DNA of 64,000 nucleotides from positions 21,248,288 to 21,312,287 of the forward strand of contig NC_092676.1 of NCBI RefSeq assembly GCF_964355755.1, read 5' to 3'. A program made the translations under genes and the position numbers. Under the pieces are notes generated by a model. That model ran no database searches and was not told the origin of the DNA. It was given only the letters and a program-made list of their open reading frames with translations. The DNA comes from Antedon mediterranea. Taxonomy: Eukaryota; Echinodermata; Crinoidea; Comatulida; Antedonidae. Shown here in pieces: positions 40,901 through 51,778 of this stretch (position 1 is its first letter; each line of letters begins with the position of its first letter).

Positions 40901-43900
40901 TACTTTGTGTACGTTTGGTCGTTAATACTCAATATGAACATTACCTACTAATACATTGAAACAAGATGATTTTTTTTTCAAACTTACTTTCAGTCTCTAG
41001 TGCAAGACCATTAGGCCAACCAATATCTGTATCGACCAGAATACGTCGGTTAGTTCCATCCATCCAAGAGCTTTCAACGTTCGTATTACTAGATCCCCAG
41101 TCTGTCCAGAATAACAAGCTGTGAATGTGTGAAATAGGCGTCTTAATAACAATATATAAAATAATAGACCTAGTAAATCACAGAACACAATACATTTCTA
41201 TCGACAATAGATGTGAAATCGTAAACATCAGTATTATGATGTCTTCTTTCTTTCGAAGATTTTACAAAAAAAAAATTGATGTGCCTACATGTGGAATGTG
41301 GGCAACTATTTGTAATTTCGAGAGTTTGTCGAGGGTAATACAAACTAGAGAAATGAGAAAATGATATAACAGTAATATAAACTTAATTGATTATTTAACC
41401 ATAACAATTACAGTATTTAGACTAGTTGGTAGTTTCAATAATTATCTTTATTATAATTACCCTCTTATTGGATCAACCGCAATCGCTCTTGGTTTCTCTA
41501 TGTTTGAATTTATCAGCACGGTCTTGTTGCTACCATCCAATCCAGAGACATTGATAGTGCCATTGATGCCATCAGGCCAAAACAGCAGTCGGTGAATATG
41601 GTCAACTGCAAGCCCATCACAAGCTAATAAAAGAAAACTATATTCATTTTATTCACATTTTATGCTAACATAATGGAAAACGTTGGATAAACTATAAAGT
41701 TTAGAATTTCAAAGATATTTAAGTCCAGACCTACGTTTTTAATCATTAAAGATTAGATATAAAAAAAACAACTTTCTGACTCTCCCCTAAACCGCCGTCA
41801 GTACTATAACATAAAACATGCTTCTGTGGATTTCTTTTTATTAATAGAGTATTCTGCTTAATTTTACAAACCGTAAACGTCACGATGAACGATTTCGAGT
41901 TCCCTGCCATCGAGTAATGATCTCATAATCATACGCGCATCGACGTCACTCACGTACACGTAGCGATGAACTGGATCAAAGGCAATCGCAATTGGGTTTT
42001 CAAATGGACCCATGTGCAGTGCTGTGTGGGCATAGTTCGTTGTACTTTGTGTATGCACGTCAATTTGATAGGCTGTTTTACGTCCCGTGTCTGCTACAAG
42101 TAAGAAGTTGTCTTCCAAAATATCTATTAAGAGAAATACAAAATGAATTGTTATACATAATGCACAGCAACAACGAGAAAGAAGGTTTAAATATGTGTTC
42201 ACTTTACCTTAATGGCCATTACATTTTTAAAACAAAAATAGAGTTTAAACTTTAGGCCAAGTCAGGTAGGCCTACTTACTATTAGTGCAATTTCCATTTT
42301 CTACTGCAGTGAAACCGGTAGAACACAAGCACGTACTGCTATTACTCAGTCCTGCTGGGAGACAGATTTGCTCACAGCCACCATTTTCGATCATACATGG
42401 ACCTATGATTACCAATAATAAAGTAACAACTGACTATCTATACTTTGAATAATACCTATATAAATAATAGGTTCTTTAATTAAACTGCAAAGTTTTATCT
42501 ATTGAAACTGGGAGTGTCACATTGGAACTGCTTATGATTTTCCAGCTAAATGTTTAGATAACATTATGCCTACTTACTGGTTCCATTGGGTTGTCGTGAG
42601 AAATCTAGCGTGGAGATTCCATATGCTCTTCCAGAAGTTGGTATAAAACGTAAGAACTCTCCAGTTTCTCGATTCAATACATGAAGACCATTATTGGGTG
42701 GCAATTCAGTCCATATCAGAAAATCCTTTTGAAGTAACATATTTTGAATCAATATTTTTCATATAAGTAAGATGAAATAAATAAATTTTCTATTGATAAG
42801 TGCCTATATTTTATAGAACCGTGTGCCCTTGAAATACGGAATGTTGTGGTTGTGGTATTTAGGCCCATAAGAGGAATGCATATCCACTAAGGCAATGTGC
42901 ATACCACCAGAATATAATGCTTGTTAATGTACAAACACAGTAATCATACAGTAGTACTAATACATGATTTATTTAAACATAATGTAAAATGTCATTATTG
43001 TTTTGCAATTAATTATCGAAATTTGTCGAAATAAGTCATAGGTTGAATTTAATTAGTTAATAGTATTAGGACATGAACTTTATAACGTTGTAAGCAATAC
43101 CTGGAAAATATCCATGTCAGAATATACAGAGCCCGCTTTAACGTATAAAACCTGTCTTGATTCTCCATCATAATCAACAGATTGAATAGCACCAGACGAT
43201 TTATCAGCAAAATATAATCTTAATAAAATAGAAGTTTGAAAAATTTATAAAAAACCACGGTTATGAAATTCAAGAAAGAGAAGTGGATCTCCAGAAAGTA
43301 CAAAGGTGGATGTCAAAAAGTTGTAGTTATTAAAGTACTGTGAACGGTAGGGACTCTCAAATTATTATGGAAACAGAAAGTCATGATAATACGGAAGTGC
43401 TAGGAATACTACAGTATGCCAACGGAAGTTAAAAGCCAAAGTCGAGCAATGTTTGAAATTTAACTCCCCCGTTATAAGTGGATCTTTACTTAACTATTTT
43501 ACCTATTTGATTTGAAGTCAATGGTCATTCCATTTGCTATACCCAGCTGAGTGTTCACGATTATCTTTCTGTTACTCCCATCAAGTCCAGCACGTTCTAT
43601 ATGTTTAGACAATCCGACCTCTACCCAAAAGATATATCTACCAAAAACACGACACACGTTTTATTAAATATTAGCAAACTGTGAATCAAAGTTGATATAA
43701 AAAATAAATCATTTTGTTTGACAAATCCAAAAGAAATTGCTCACATTCTTTAGCTTTCGCCATCTTGGCTGATGGCTTGATCACAAGTGATCCGGTCCAC
43801 TACTACTTCCTGGAAATCTGTTGTTACGAAAAAGTATGACGTCACCTAGAAACAATAACAACAGATTTCCAGGAAGTAGTAGTGGACCGGATCACTTGTG

Positions 43901-46900
43901 ATCAAGCCATCAGCCAAGATGGCGAAAGCTAAAGAATATGAGTAATTTCTTTTGGATTTGTCAAACAAAATGATTTATTTATTATCTACAATCCTACAAA
44001 ATGCACTTATTCAAAGTTGATATAGACCTGCATAATATTAAATAAAAAAGATAGTTAGCATTCAGAGTTCCGCATGGCGGTTCATCATGTTATAATAACA
44101 TGCGCATTACATTTCTGACTGAATAATAAGGAATCTGAATGATTGAAGGAACTCCAGTAGGAAAAATGGCACTGCGCGAGAGCAAACTGCCACCCAATCC
44201 TGCCACAATATGCTGGGAGCAAGTTATGCTTAAATATGCTTATATTTAAATGAACAAGTACTTTTTGCGATGTTTACCTTTGGATTGGATCGACTTCAAT
44301 ACTTGTTGGTTGCACAACATCAGAATCTAACAGAACATAGCGGTACTGTCCATCATATGACGACGTCATGACATGGTTATTACTGGAATCAGTCCAATAT
44401 AATGTCTGAGAGAGGTAGTCGACAGCAATACCTAAGAACATAAAATATTCTTGTAAAAAACGTCTTCGAACGTAGAAGTAAGTTAATTATTATAACTCAG
44501 ATTATCGTACCAACAGTTTACGTAAAATAAACAAAGCATGCAAACATCGACACTCGTCGTTACCTTACATCATTTGAAGTCGAATATTCGTATGGTATTA
44601 CTAAATCTGTGGAATTTTACAATTTTAGTTTCTGAAAAATGTTTCCATTCAAATAACTTAACGCAATTGAATACTGAAATAGAGATATGTAGCATTAGCT
44701 AGCATTATTATGGCAGACATACCTTTCACTGTTCCTAGATTTGCGGAAATCAACCTTCGTCTACCTTGTATCTTTAAATCTAAACTGAATATGGATTTAG
44801 CAGCATCATCCGAAAAGAACAAAATGCGTCGCCTGACGTCTGCCTCTATTGCAACGACCAAACGTTGATTGTTCAGTAAACCGACAAGAGGATCGTTTGG
44901 AGAGAGTGTGTGTGGAAAGTTTGATGTCAGCTTACAAACAGAGGTTTGATTTGAGAAAAGTACAACTGGTGTGGCAACAAAGTCATCTGGAAAAAAAGTG
45001 TAACCGACATTAATTAATTTAATCTCAGATTGATCCAGGGGGTATTGTGATGACGTAAACAAAATCATAACTACAACAAAGTATAGCTTTGCATCAGGGT
45101 TAGATAGTTGCGTATTACTTGCCAATTATTTCGTAGATTTACGTTAGAATAGGGAAAATCATCTGATCAATAATTAACATTGCTTTAGACATGTCGTTGA
45201 CATTTTAGATATTGATTTTTTAATAGGTTAGGTTAGGTATTGAAATGTGTCATTCGTGTGTTGTGGATAGGCATATTACCGTCGCTTGACATGAAACAGC
45301 TCCGCAGTTTATTGTTTATAGACATGACACCGTACTAGAATCGGATGTTACGTAACGGAATAGGAATAGAGATGCCACTGATTTGTATGAAAATATGACG
45401 CATCAAAATACAATGAATGTTTCTTTCACAGTAATGTCTAAAAAATGTACATTTTATAAAATCTAAAAACCTTTTCATTTATATTTTAACTTTTGTATAA
45501 ACTTGTACGTACCTCGCTGACATGTTTTTCCATCAGGCAAAATATTAAATGATTCTCTACAGACACATCTATATTCACCATTATCAGCACTGGTACAAAC
45601 TTGCGAACAAGGATTGCTCAAACAAGGGGCTAAAATATTAAAATGTTGACGTTAATATAAAACAACACAGCTTATCATTTACATCTTAATAATGCTTACT
45701 AGACTAGGATAATAAAGGTAAAGATATGAGGACAAAAGTGGACATTTTTAACCACGATGACGGCACAAAAAAGTGTTTGTTTTGTAAATATTGCAAACTA
45801 AATAGATATACCTCCTAAAATTCCTTTGTTCTCTAACTCATCTCACATTATAATCTGCCATAGTACGCTCGGTAAATTTTGAAAATATTTAAACCATTTA
45901 AGTTGCGTTTTTTGAAATTATACTGCAATATTGAATAACTTAGCAACGTAAACATTGTGAATGAACTGTGTATAAGCGTGGGCAAATTAGCGCCTCCAAT
46001 CGCGTGTGTTGTGTGATTTTATACCTATTTCATTTGTTTTGTATGGTGGCTGATTTCCGCCAAAGAAAACAATTATTTTATAATAATACGGCGTTATAAC
46101 GCCCTATATGGCGTTATAACGCCGTGTTAGGACGTTATAACGCCGTATTGGGGCGTTATAACGCCGTACTACGGCGGTATAACGCCGTAATTAGGGCGTT
46201 ATAACGCCGTAATTATACAATCCGTTCACATGTACATGCGCATGCATAGTACATCAACAAACCCGGAGCCATAAAGAGTTGCGACTTTGAATGGATTGAA
46301 TCAATTTGTTTAAAGGTTTTTGTTAAAACAATAATAACATTATTTTGATGATTTTAAACAAAAAAAATAGCTTTAATCCATTTAATTTAACGGCTCTAGC
46401 TGTGCGCTCCATACATGCTCTACGCGTTTATTTTGTACAGCGATTCTCTATAGTAATGCATTGTTTTTACATTTTGTTGTTTGAAATCATCTTCGCAGTA
46501 ACTTTAGGATTGCGTTATCTTAACAAAAACCTTTAAACAAATTGATTATTTTGATATTTAAAACCTTGTGAATGTTATACATTTTGAAGCACATTACTCG
46601 ACTCCATACACTACATAGGCATAGTTGGACACAAAGATGGCCAGTAATGTACCACGTGACCCTAATACGGGCGTTATAACGCCGTATTATTATAAAATAA
46701 TTTTTTTCTTTGGCGGAAATCGGCCACCGTAGTTTTGTCACTTGATTAGTAATATGTAATTAGTAAACGAAAATACAAATGTTAGGCTTCTTACATTTTT
46801 GATTAACTTGACTATCGTCTCCATATATAGTAACACCATATGGACGGGATTGTAGATTTAAGCTAAAGTAGACCTGTCCGGAAGCTTTATGTATACACCA

Positions 46901-48565
46901 TAGTTTAAGATTCCAATCAGTTATGTAAACGTAATCCTGAAAAAAAAGTATTTATATTATTAAAGGCAATTATAATATATTCAATGAGTAACAAACACAT
47001 TCAAATCTCTGGTTATTTATTTACTACAAATTACTTTACCGTATATACCAAGTCCACTTCCCATTACCTTATGTACTTTCAATTTAAAAAACTCTGAAGT
47101 TGATCTGGTTTTTCTAAAAAGGATGCGTCGATTGGCTCCGTTAAAATCACATGACTCAACTTTAGAAAACTCTCCATCAACGTCTGTCCAGTAAAGTCTA
47201 AAACATACATAAACAAACTACATAATTTGATATTAGCTACATTTATGCGTCACGTCAGCGTTTATCGTTAGACTTAGAATATTTGTTTATTATGACATTT
47301 CTTTAAGTGTATAGGCTACAGTCACTGTAAAAGACGTAATCACAAGTGTGGGACATTTCAAACTGACCACTTTAAAAGGCAAATCAACATTTGTCAGTAT
47401 CTTGACCAGAAAACAAACCTTCCTGCTTCCCATGAATCCCTAACATCACTACTTAAATTATGGTGGCATGCATCCATAATTAAAAGTATAATATGTTATG
47501 GCTTACCTGTCGTCCGAATAGTCAACAGACAATCCATTTGGTGAAGTGATATCAGTTGTGATCAACTCTGTTCTATTTGTCCCATCAAGATTTGATTTTT
47601 CTATTTTTGGCACTTTTCCACAATCACTCCAAAATAGAAGTCTGTGAAAGAGACAAGTCATTACTTACGATATCTGACCACAACAGTGTTTTGCGAATTA
47701 GGCTATAACACAAACAATTTTTGTAATAGTGCAAGGTGACAAAAACTGGCTCTCTGATCTAGGATTTTAGAATAGTTTGTATATTGTTAGTCAATTACTG
47801 TATATTTTAAAAATTCTGAATATTCAAAACAATCTAAAAATTAGAAGGATTATTACATTAAACCTTGGATGAAGAACAATACACTATTACAAATTTAACT
47901 TGTAATGTTTGTTTTTTTCCTAATTTATTTACATTTTCTTGATTATCAGTCTATAAGATACAATTTTAAAAATAAAAATGTTCACTGAAATATCATGTGG
48001 TTTCTACTACTTTCAAATAAAGTCTAAATTACTACATACGAAAAACAATGATCACTTAGATAACGATTGCTTTGTTTCTAGAAAAGAAATATGCAACATT
48101 ACCCCTTTGTTGGATGAACTGCTATTCCACGCGGTTTGTCTAATCCATCTCTCACTAACATAATATAACGTTGCTTGTCTCTATGATTCATAAGGAAAAT
48201 CCAGTTGTATGATTGGTCAATATAATATATATTTTTGGCCAACCAGTCGACTGCAATTCCTTCGACACTTTCAGAGGTTCCACCGAATACTCTACTAGCA
48301 CTGTTACTCCCTGTATCTATTGTCCCTTTAAATATGGACGTACGCAAACTAGCGCTAAAAAATATCACCTGATCAAGATGATCAGTATCTAGTGCAACAA
48401 ACTTCCCCGGTGCAACATTGTATTTAAAAGACGTCTGGATTTTTCCAGTAGATATTAGGCTCGGTGCATATGTTGTAGGGTCTGCAGGCAGAGTCTGGAT
48501 TTTAGCAGTAGGTAGCGATGGGTTACCTGTGTCCACTTCCTCTGTCCATAGCAGCAGATCATCTC
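31195..48565 (-). CDS. Mosaic YWTD/EGF - sushi - Ig - serine protease gene (24 exons, first exon not identified)
   Basis: Minus-strand exons: 48103-48565, 47507-47641, 47068-47197, 46795-46936, 45513-45629, 44723-44986, 44278-44431, 43503-43637, 43101-43218, 42578-42725, 42280-42402, 41872-42123, 41461-41623, 40988-41118, 40417-40674, 40001-40135, 39589-39753, 35327-35506, 34951-35133, 34652-34837, 34000-34128, 33310-33447, 32452-32754 and 31195-31991. That is about 1,650 codons with no stop, and every junction agrees in phase. Order: three LRP-type six-bladed propellers, each closed by an EGF module, then four sushi domains, two Ig-like domains, and a trypsin-like protease with the stop. Domain borders are all phase 1, which suits exon shuffling. 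I know of no described protein with this order. Alternatively two genes abut (propeller part and protease part), but no signal peptide, stop or polyadenylation signal was seen between them, only a LINE. The 5' end is unresolved. Confidence 0.72.
32100..32200. repeat. Dispersed repeat end with GGTCGGTT array
   Basis: CAGCTCACTATGTCGGTCGGTTGGTTGGTCGGT and the downstream GCACGCGACT...TATGGCCTTGTT recur in diverged form at 49855-49960. It lies between the protease exon and the second Ig exon. No coding signal. Confidence 0.55.
32452..34128 (-). CDS. Two Ig-like domains of the mosaic gene
   Basis: The first domain is split over 34000-34128 (cysteine in ITETCSVSD, tryptophan in HVVWLRND) and 33310-33447 (cysteine in AKYTCRATG). 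The second is one exon, 32452-32754 (HMFSCTLED, YSIMWEKGG, DAGKYACVV). Both have the C...W...D/A-x-Y-x-C pattern of I-set/V-like folds. All outer phases are 1. They join the sushi block to the protease, a place where MASP-type enzymes have only sushi domains. Confidence 0.8.
34652..35506 (-). CDS. Three sushi (CCP) domains of the mosaic gene
   Basis: One domain per exon: 35327-35506, 34951-35133 and 34652-34837. Each has four cysteines in CCP spacing, ending with the GTWSG/GTWTG...C signature (DDGTWSGNDLWCQG, ADGTWSGQALSCSG, QDGTWTGSQLICQG). All have 1-1 phase. The fourth sushi domain of the gene lies across the LINE at 39589-39753. Such modules in complement proteases bind partner proteins or surfaces. 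Confidence 0.88.
36094..39371 (+). mobile_element. Non-LTR retrotransposon (LINE, APE endonuclease + reverse transcriptase), frameshifted
   Basis: Two overlapping frames. 36094-38115 codes an APE-type endonuclease (about residues 85-330; MQEVR, LMGDFNA, SSDHR seen) and the start of the RT region. The reading then continues in another frame to 39371, with FIDLTAAFDHV (RT motif A), SGVRQGG and the catalytic SGYADD. The switch is at an eight-A run at about 37936-37943, consistent with loss of one base. Downstream of RT a LRRM...FNWIGHVIR tail typical of such elements is present. It probably belongs near the RTE/CR1-like groups by layout; the clade is not settled. It ends near a CCAGTA triplication (about 39545-39562). 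It lies antisense in the intron between the first and second sushi exons of the mosaic gene. Confidence 0.9.
36094..39371 (+). pseudogene. LINE polyprotein ORF interrupted by a single-base frameshift
   Basis: Apart from the homopolymer slip near 37940, the frame is open for nearly 3.3 kb, so the insertion looks recent or the slip may be a sequencing error. The conserved RT block TGPD is degenerate (RKATLDVASEML). Confidence 0.75.
39589..39753 (-). CDS. First sushi domain of the mosaic gene
   Basis: One exon, phase 1-1. It codes CPLDIPNG...CDRR..STCSIVCNSGY...VTCLQSGEWDG...CIG, a complete four-cysteine CCP module. It directly follows the third EGF exon (40001-40135), so it links the propeller half of the gene to the sushi half. 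Confidence 0.85.
40001..42402 (-). CDS. Third YWTD propeller and flanking EGF modules of the mosaic gene
   Basis: EGF module (42280-42402: CMIENGGCEQICL...CLCSTGF), propeller exons 41872-42123, 41461-41623, 40988-41118 and 40417-40674, then EGF module (40001-40135: CTQNNGGCSKLCLATPNG...CACPLG). Blade motifs seen include VYVSDVDARMI, LLFWPDG, LLFWTDWG, FLYWCDAQVNKIER and IYFTDWNKKTLMR. The donor of 40417-40674 is taken as TCAC|GTGAAT because it alone keeps phase 1; the open frame runs further but leads to a stop. Confidence 0.85.
42578..45629 (-). CDS. Second YWTD propeller of the mosaic gene with preceding EGF module
   Basis: EGF module 45513-45629 (CLSNPCSQVCTSADNGEYRCVC), then 44723-44986, 44278-44431, 43503-43637, 43101-43218 and 42578-42725. 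Motifs: RRRILFFSDDAAKSI, TLYWTDSSNNHVM, YIFWVEVG...IERAGLDG, RLYFADKSSGAIQSVDYDG, DFLIWTEL. This is the usual LRP repeat, in which each blade carries a YWTD-like strand and the EGF module packs against the propeller. Confidence 0.85.
43702..43980. repeat. Near-perfect palindrome, about 125-bp arms
   Basis: The left arm 43702-43826 is inverted at about 43856-43980 with only two mismatches noticed, around a 29-bp centre. It lies in the intron between 43503-43637 and 44278-44431. A direct repeat TCAAAGTTGATATA lies on both sides (about 43687 and 44014). No ORF. Transcribed RNA would fold into a long hairpin. It could be a foldback MITE or a local inverted duplication. Confidence 0.85.
46045..46728. 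mobile_element. MITE with about 60-bp terminal inverted repeats
   Basis: GGTGGCTGATTTCCGCCAAAG...TATTTTATAATAATACGGCGTTATAACGCC at the left end is inverted at the right end (46670-46728) with few mismatches. The interior has no transposase. It lies in the intron between the first EGF exon (45513-45629) and 46795-46936. A clear target-site duplication was not found. Confidence 0.75.
46090..46208. repeat. Array of six GGCGTTATAACGCC palindromes
   Basis: Six 14-bp self-complementary units (46090, 46110, 46131, 46152, 46173, 46195; two have one mismatch), spaced 20-22 bp, lie inside the left part of the MITE. A seventh unit is in the right terminal repeat at 46670-46683. Each unit is a perfect two-fold symmetric site. 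Confidence 0.9.
46795..48565 (-). CDS. First YWTD propeller of the mosaic gene
   Basis: Exons 48103-48565, 47507-47641, 47068-47197 and 46795-46936. Seen: DDLLLWTEEVDTGNP, QVIFFSASLRTSIFKG, VEGIAVDWLAKNIYYID, KPRGIAVHPTKGLLFWSDCG, RLYWTDVDGEFSKVESCDFNG, DYVYITDWNLKLWCIH. The 463-nt exon starts in phase 1 (AG|GA GAT GAT), so an upstream exon ending in phase 1 must exist; none is certain. Confidence 0.82.
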
Positions 48566-49854
48566 CTGATGAAGTAGATACCAAAATAATCAACCTTAAT
48601 TAGTAAAACAAAAATTGATTAATTAACTTCAGTTTGGCTGTAAGATTTCATTTACGGTGTAGCCAGTTAATATGTTAGTTTGAAAGTGCGCGAATAAAAC
48701 AGGTATTTTGAAGCAAAATTATGCGCGCATTTTGAAAAGTTATCTGTTTTTACGAAACCCTACATGATAATTACTTACATAAACCATTGCATTGAGTCCA
48801 TTCTGTATTTTTAAGTAAACTGCTACCATAAATATGACTTGTTGTAACAGAGTATTGAAAAAAACAATGAAAGAAACAATTGAAACGTCAAATGAATTCC
48901 TGTTGTGAAAGTTTACAGTCAATCCATTTCAAAAGTATTTAAAGTGTCAGTTTCCTGAATTAGCAAACGGAAAATGCATATTATTATACGACCATTACTC
49001 CAGATAGATAATTTCCTGTTGACATGAGAAGAAAGCTGTGGTACAGTAAAGGGGAAACCCCTAAAAATATTGTAGGGATTTCGAAACAGCACAACTTTTC
49101 TGAGGATGATAATGATATATTTTTTCTTCTATTTTAAAAGAGAGATATTTAGAGGGTTAAGTTAATTTTTGGGAATGGGTAAGCTGTATTTGCGTTTCCT
49201 ATCGCTTGAGTTCAACAGTTATTCAATCGAAACCAACAGCGATAATTACCGCCACTAACAGGTTTGATACAAACAAAGCCAGGACTGTTTTTTAGACTGT
49301 CGGTCCGGTATCACTATGCGTTTTATTGCTTTTCTGTACTTTTTGAACTGTTTTGATGTCAACATGTGGGCATTACGTGAAATTGTAGACATCCTATTGT
49401 GAATGACGTTAGAGTTGCTCAACGTGATTTACGCGCGATTTAACGACTTTCTCGTATTAACATAGGTCAAAAACCAAATAACATTTTAAATTGAAACTTT
49501 GCAAAAGTTTAATTTATATCAGGCGCTAACTTTCTGTTGAGAAAAAAATGTGTTTTACACAAAGTTACGCGCGCGCGCATTTAAAATTTTAAAATGCGCA
49601 AAATTAATTTTTAATCAACTTTCTACGCGTTTCTTGTCATTTTGAGCATGTCAAAAATTCCCATACGCGCGCAAACTTTACGCGTGATTTATGTTTTTGC
49701 AGCCTTTTCTAATAATTTTACCAACGTTTAAACAATTTCGACTTAAAATTACGTCATACGAGCACGTCGAATTTTGATAATTTGCGCACGTTTATGATGA
49801 AAAAGTTCAAAAATTCGTCAAAATTATGCCTTTTTAGTCGCGTGGACGTGACTC

Positions 49855-49960
49855 TATAGTTCACTATGCTGGTCGGTTGGTCTGTCGGTCTGTCGGTCTG
49901 TCTGTCGGTCCGGTATCACTATGCATTGTAGCACGCGACTTAATGGCTGTTGGCCTTGTT
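49855..49960. repeat. Dispersed repeat end with TCGGTCTG array
   Basis: AGTTCACTATGCTGGTCGGTTGGTCTGTCGG...GCACGCGACTTAATGGCTGTTGGCCTTGTT is a diverged copy of 32105-32200. Confidence 0.5.
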
Positions 49961-50039
49961 TATTATCAATCCACTTTGACCAGGTAGTTCCCACTTAATT
50001 GAATCGAATTTCACCTCACTTAAACTGTAGCAGTTACAC

Positions 50040-50139
50040 TGTTCTTTACATAGAGTTTGTGTACAATAGTTCTATTTGAATTCAACAATATAATCATATA
50101 ATAATAAATCAAAGATACATACCAATTATACAGATCCAT
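50040..50139 (-). CDS. Speculative first coding exon of the mosaic gene
   Basis: A minus-strand ATG at 50139 opens a frame with a hydrophobic stretch (WYVSLIYYYMIILL) and reaches a possible donor A|GTGTAA at 50040 in phase 1, which would join the 48565 exon in frame. The donor is weak, the region is AT-rich and hydrophobic frames arise by chance there. Alternatives are an unseen exon, or splicing from the LRP5/6-like gene at 59295. Confidence 0.15.
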
Positions 50140-51032
50140 CGCTCGTTATACTATTAGGCAATAATATAAGGTAGGCGGGTGGCGATTACAGGCCTAAACG
50201 ACAAAATGGCACCATTGTTTGTCCATTTTTTTGTACAAAACTAAATTGTACGCATGCGCAAGAGTTCAACTTTGTGCGCATCGTTCAGTAGTATATTAAT
50301 TCACGAAGCTTGATATAGAAGAGATATTTTACATTGTATATTTTTATTGGCACAGAACACATTTTATCGAGTCTTTTGATTTGACTTGATTTATTTGCAT
50401 CTCATTTGAAAATAATAGATTTTTATATACCCTTTTATATAAATCCAAAGGCAAAATACTGAAAAAAATGACAATGCTGTGGGTATCAGTGGCTGGATCT
50501 CAATGGAGATACAAAAAAAGCGAAAAGCTGAATCAAAACGATAAAGTAAAACAGCCAGAAAAGTTGGCAGAGCAAGTGAAGGTACTTGGACAAGATAGAT
50601 CGATATATATCAGGCAAGCGCTTCCTGAGTGGACATGAATAAAAGAAATAAAACAAAAGAGGCATAAGACTGTTGAATAGAGGATGGAGATAGTATTGGG
50701 TAGAAAACAAAGAAGAGACCTTGGTAGATATAAATAATTTTGGAATAAAACTAAAAAACAGCTTAAATGGTGGTTAATGTGATGAATTGGATTAATTGTG
50801 TATTGAGGGCGCTGCGTAGTCATTCTGTAATTGGAATACAGGTGACACTGTGTGATAAAAGACCGTGCGTAAGCAGAGCGGGTCTTTTCATATTCTGGCA
50901 CGATACATTCCATCGTATTTTTTAAAGGGAATATTAACATCTTTCTGACTGACGTAGTAGGCCTAGATCATTATTTGGGCGGAGTTTGTATGTAGTGACA
51001 CGCACCTGGGAAAACATAGAGGATAGTAGGCC

Positions 51033-51040
51033 TATATAAA
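51033..51040 (+). promoter_or_regulatory. TATA box of the hemocyanin-family gene
   Basis: TATATAAA about 740 bp upstream of the ATG. A plausible non-coding first exon starts near 51065 and ends at the donor AACGAAAG|GTATAA (51131/51132). The acceptor is one of several AG sites at 51750-51777 just before the start codon. Confidence 0.45.
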
Positions 51041-51778
51041 CAACATTATTTCTAGTTACAGCAGTTCCTGTCGTGAAGTTTCTGAAGAAGCTTAAGCTGA
51101 TTCTTAACCAATAACAGTGAGATAACGAAAGGTATAACTTTTTTCATTTGTTTTCGTCTATATATGAATGCGTATGTTTGCCATTTCTTTCACTGCCTCC
51201 ATCATACTATATTTGAATTTTGTTGTTCCCACACATGTGCCACAATCTCGCCTTCACCCTCCTAGTTAGTATAAGCTTGCTTGCGTCTGTGACCAGAGTT
51301 GAATTTGAGTCTGGGAATGCAGTTGGGCACAGAAAAAATGATAGTGCTTGACATGGTCGTTTTGCGATGTTCCATCAATAATTGTTTTTCATTCTTCCAA
51401 TTTAAGGACATTTTTTATTAAGTGTTCTAGCTCTACTTAGCCCTATAAAAACTAAAATCAATCCCTTGCATTGTACACTTTCCTTACCTCCACTTTATAG
51501 TGAAATGTGATCTATTGCGTATGTGTACCGTTACGAATTTAGATAATTGTCTATACACTAGCCAGCGTTTGCTTTTTAGCTTTCCCTAGATCTTTGTTTT
51601 ATAATACTTATTAATATTATCATTAAGTTGTTTTTTTTTTGTGAAAATAAATTGAAATGTACAGGTTATTTATACCACACCTTTTATTTCGTATACCCCA
51701 ATGTCCTAACAAAACAGCGAAGAAAGAAACTTTCTTTGAGAACAAAATAGTATATGAATACAATCAGAGCTTGAAAGT

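Larger units (their letters stand above)
48566..51032. other. Region that should contain the 5' end of the mosaic gene
   Basis: No clear Cys-rich or signal-peptide exon on the minus strand. One weak candidate is described at 50040-50139. 49380-49860 is rich in ACGCGCG/TGCGCA words, and 49855-49960 is a dispersed repeat end (TCGGTCTG array). The right end approaches the hemocyanin-family promoter. Confidence 0.4.

Noticed and set aside
43745-43935. AAGATGGCG and CCGGATC/GGAAGT words as a promoter inside the palindrome
   Set aside because: They occur because of the inverted repeat, with no exon or ORF nearby.
46090-46208. CRISPR-like spaced repeat array
   Set aside because: The spacers are 6-8 bp and related, the units are palindromes inside a MITE, and the DNA is eukaryotic.
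48776-48799. 24-nt minus-strand mini-exon candidate (AATGGACTCAATGC...TTTAT|GTAAGT)
   Set aside because: Good splice words, but no frame joins the 48565 exon without a stop or a wrong phase.
50533-50940. 135-codon minus frame upstream of the hemocyanin-family gene
   Set aside because: No domain, low-complexity composition, and it overlaps another frame; probably chance.
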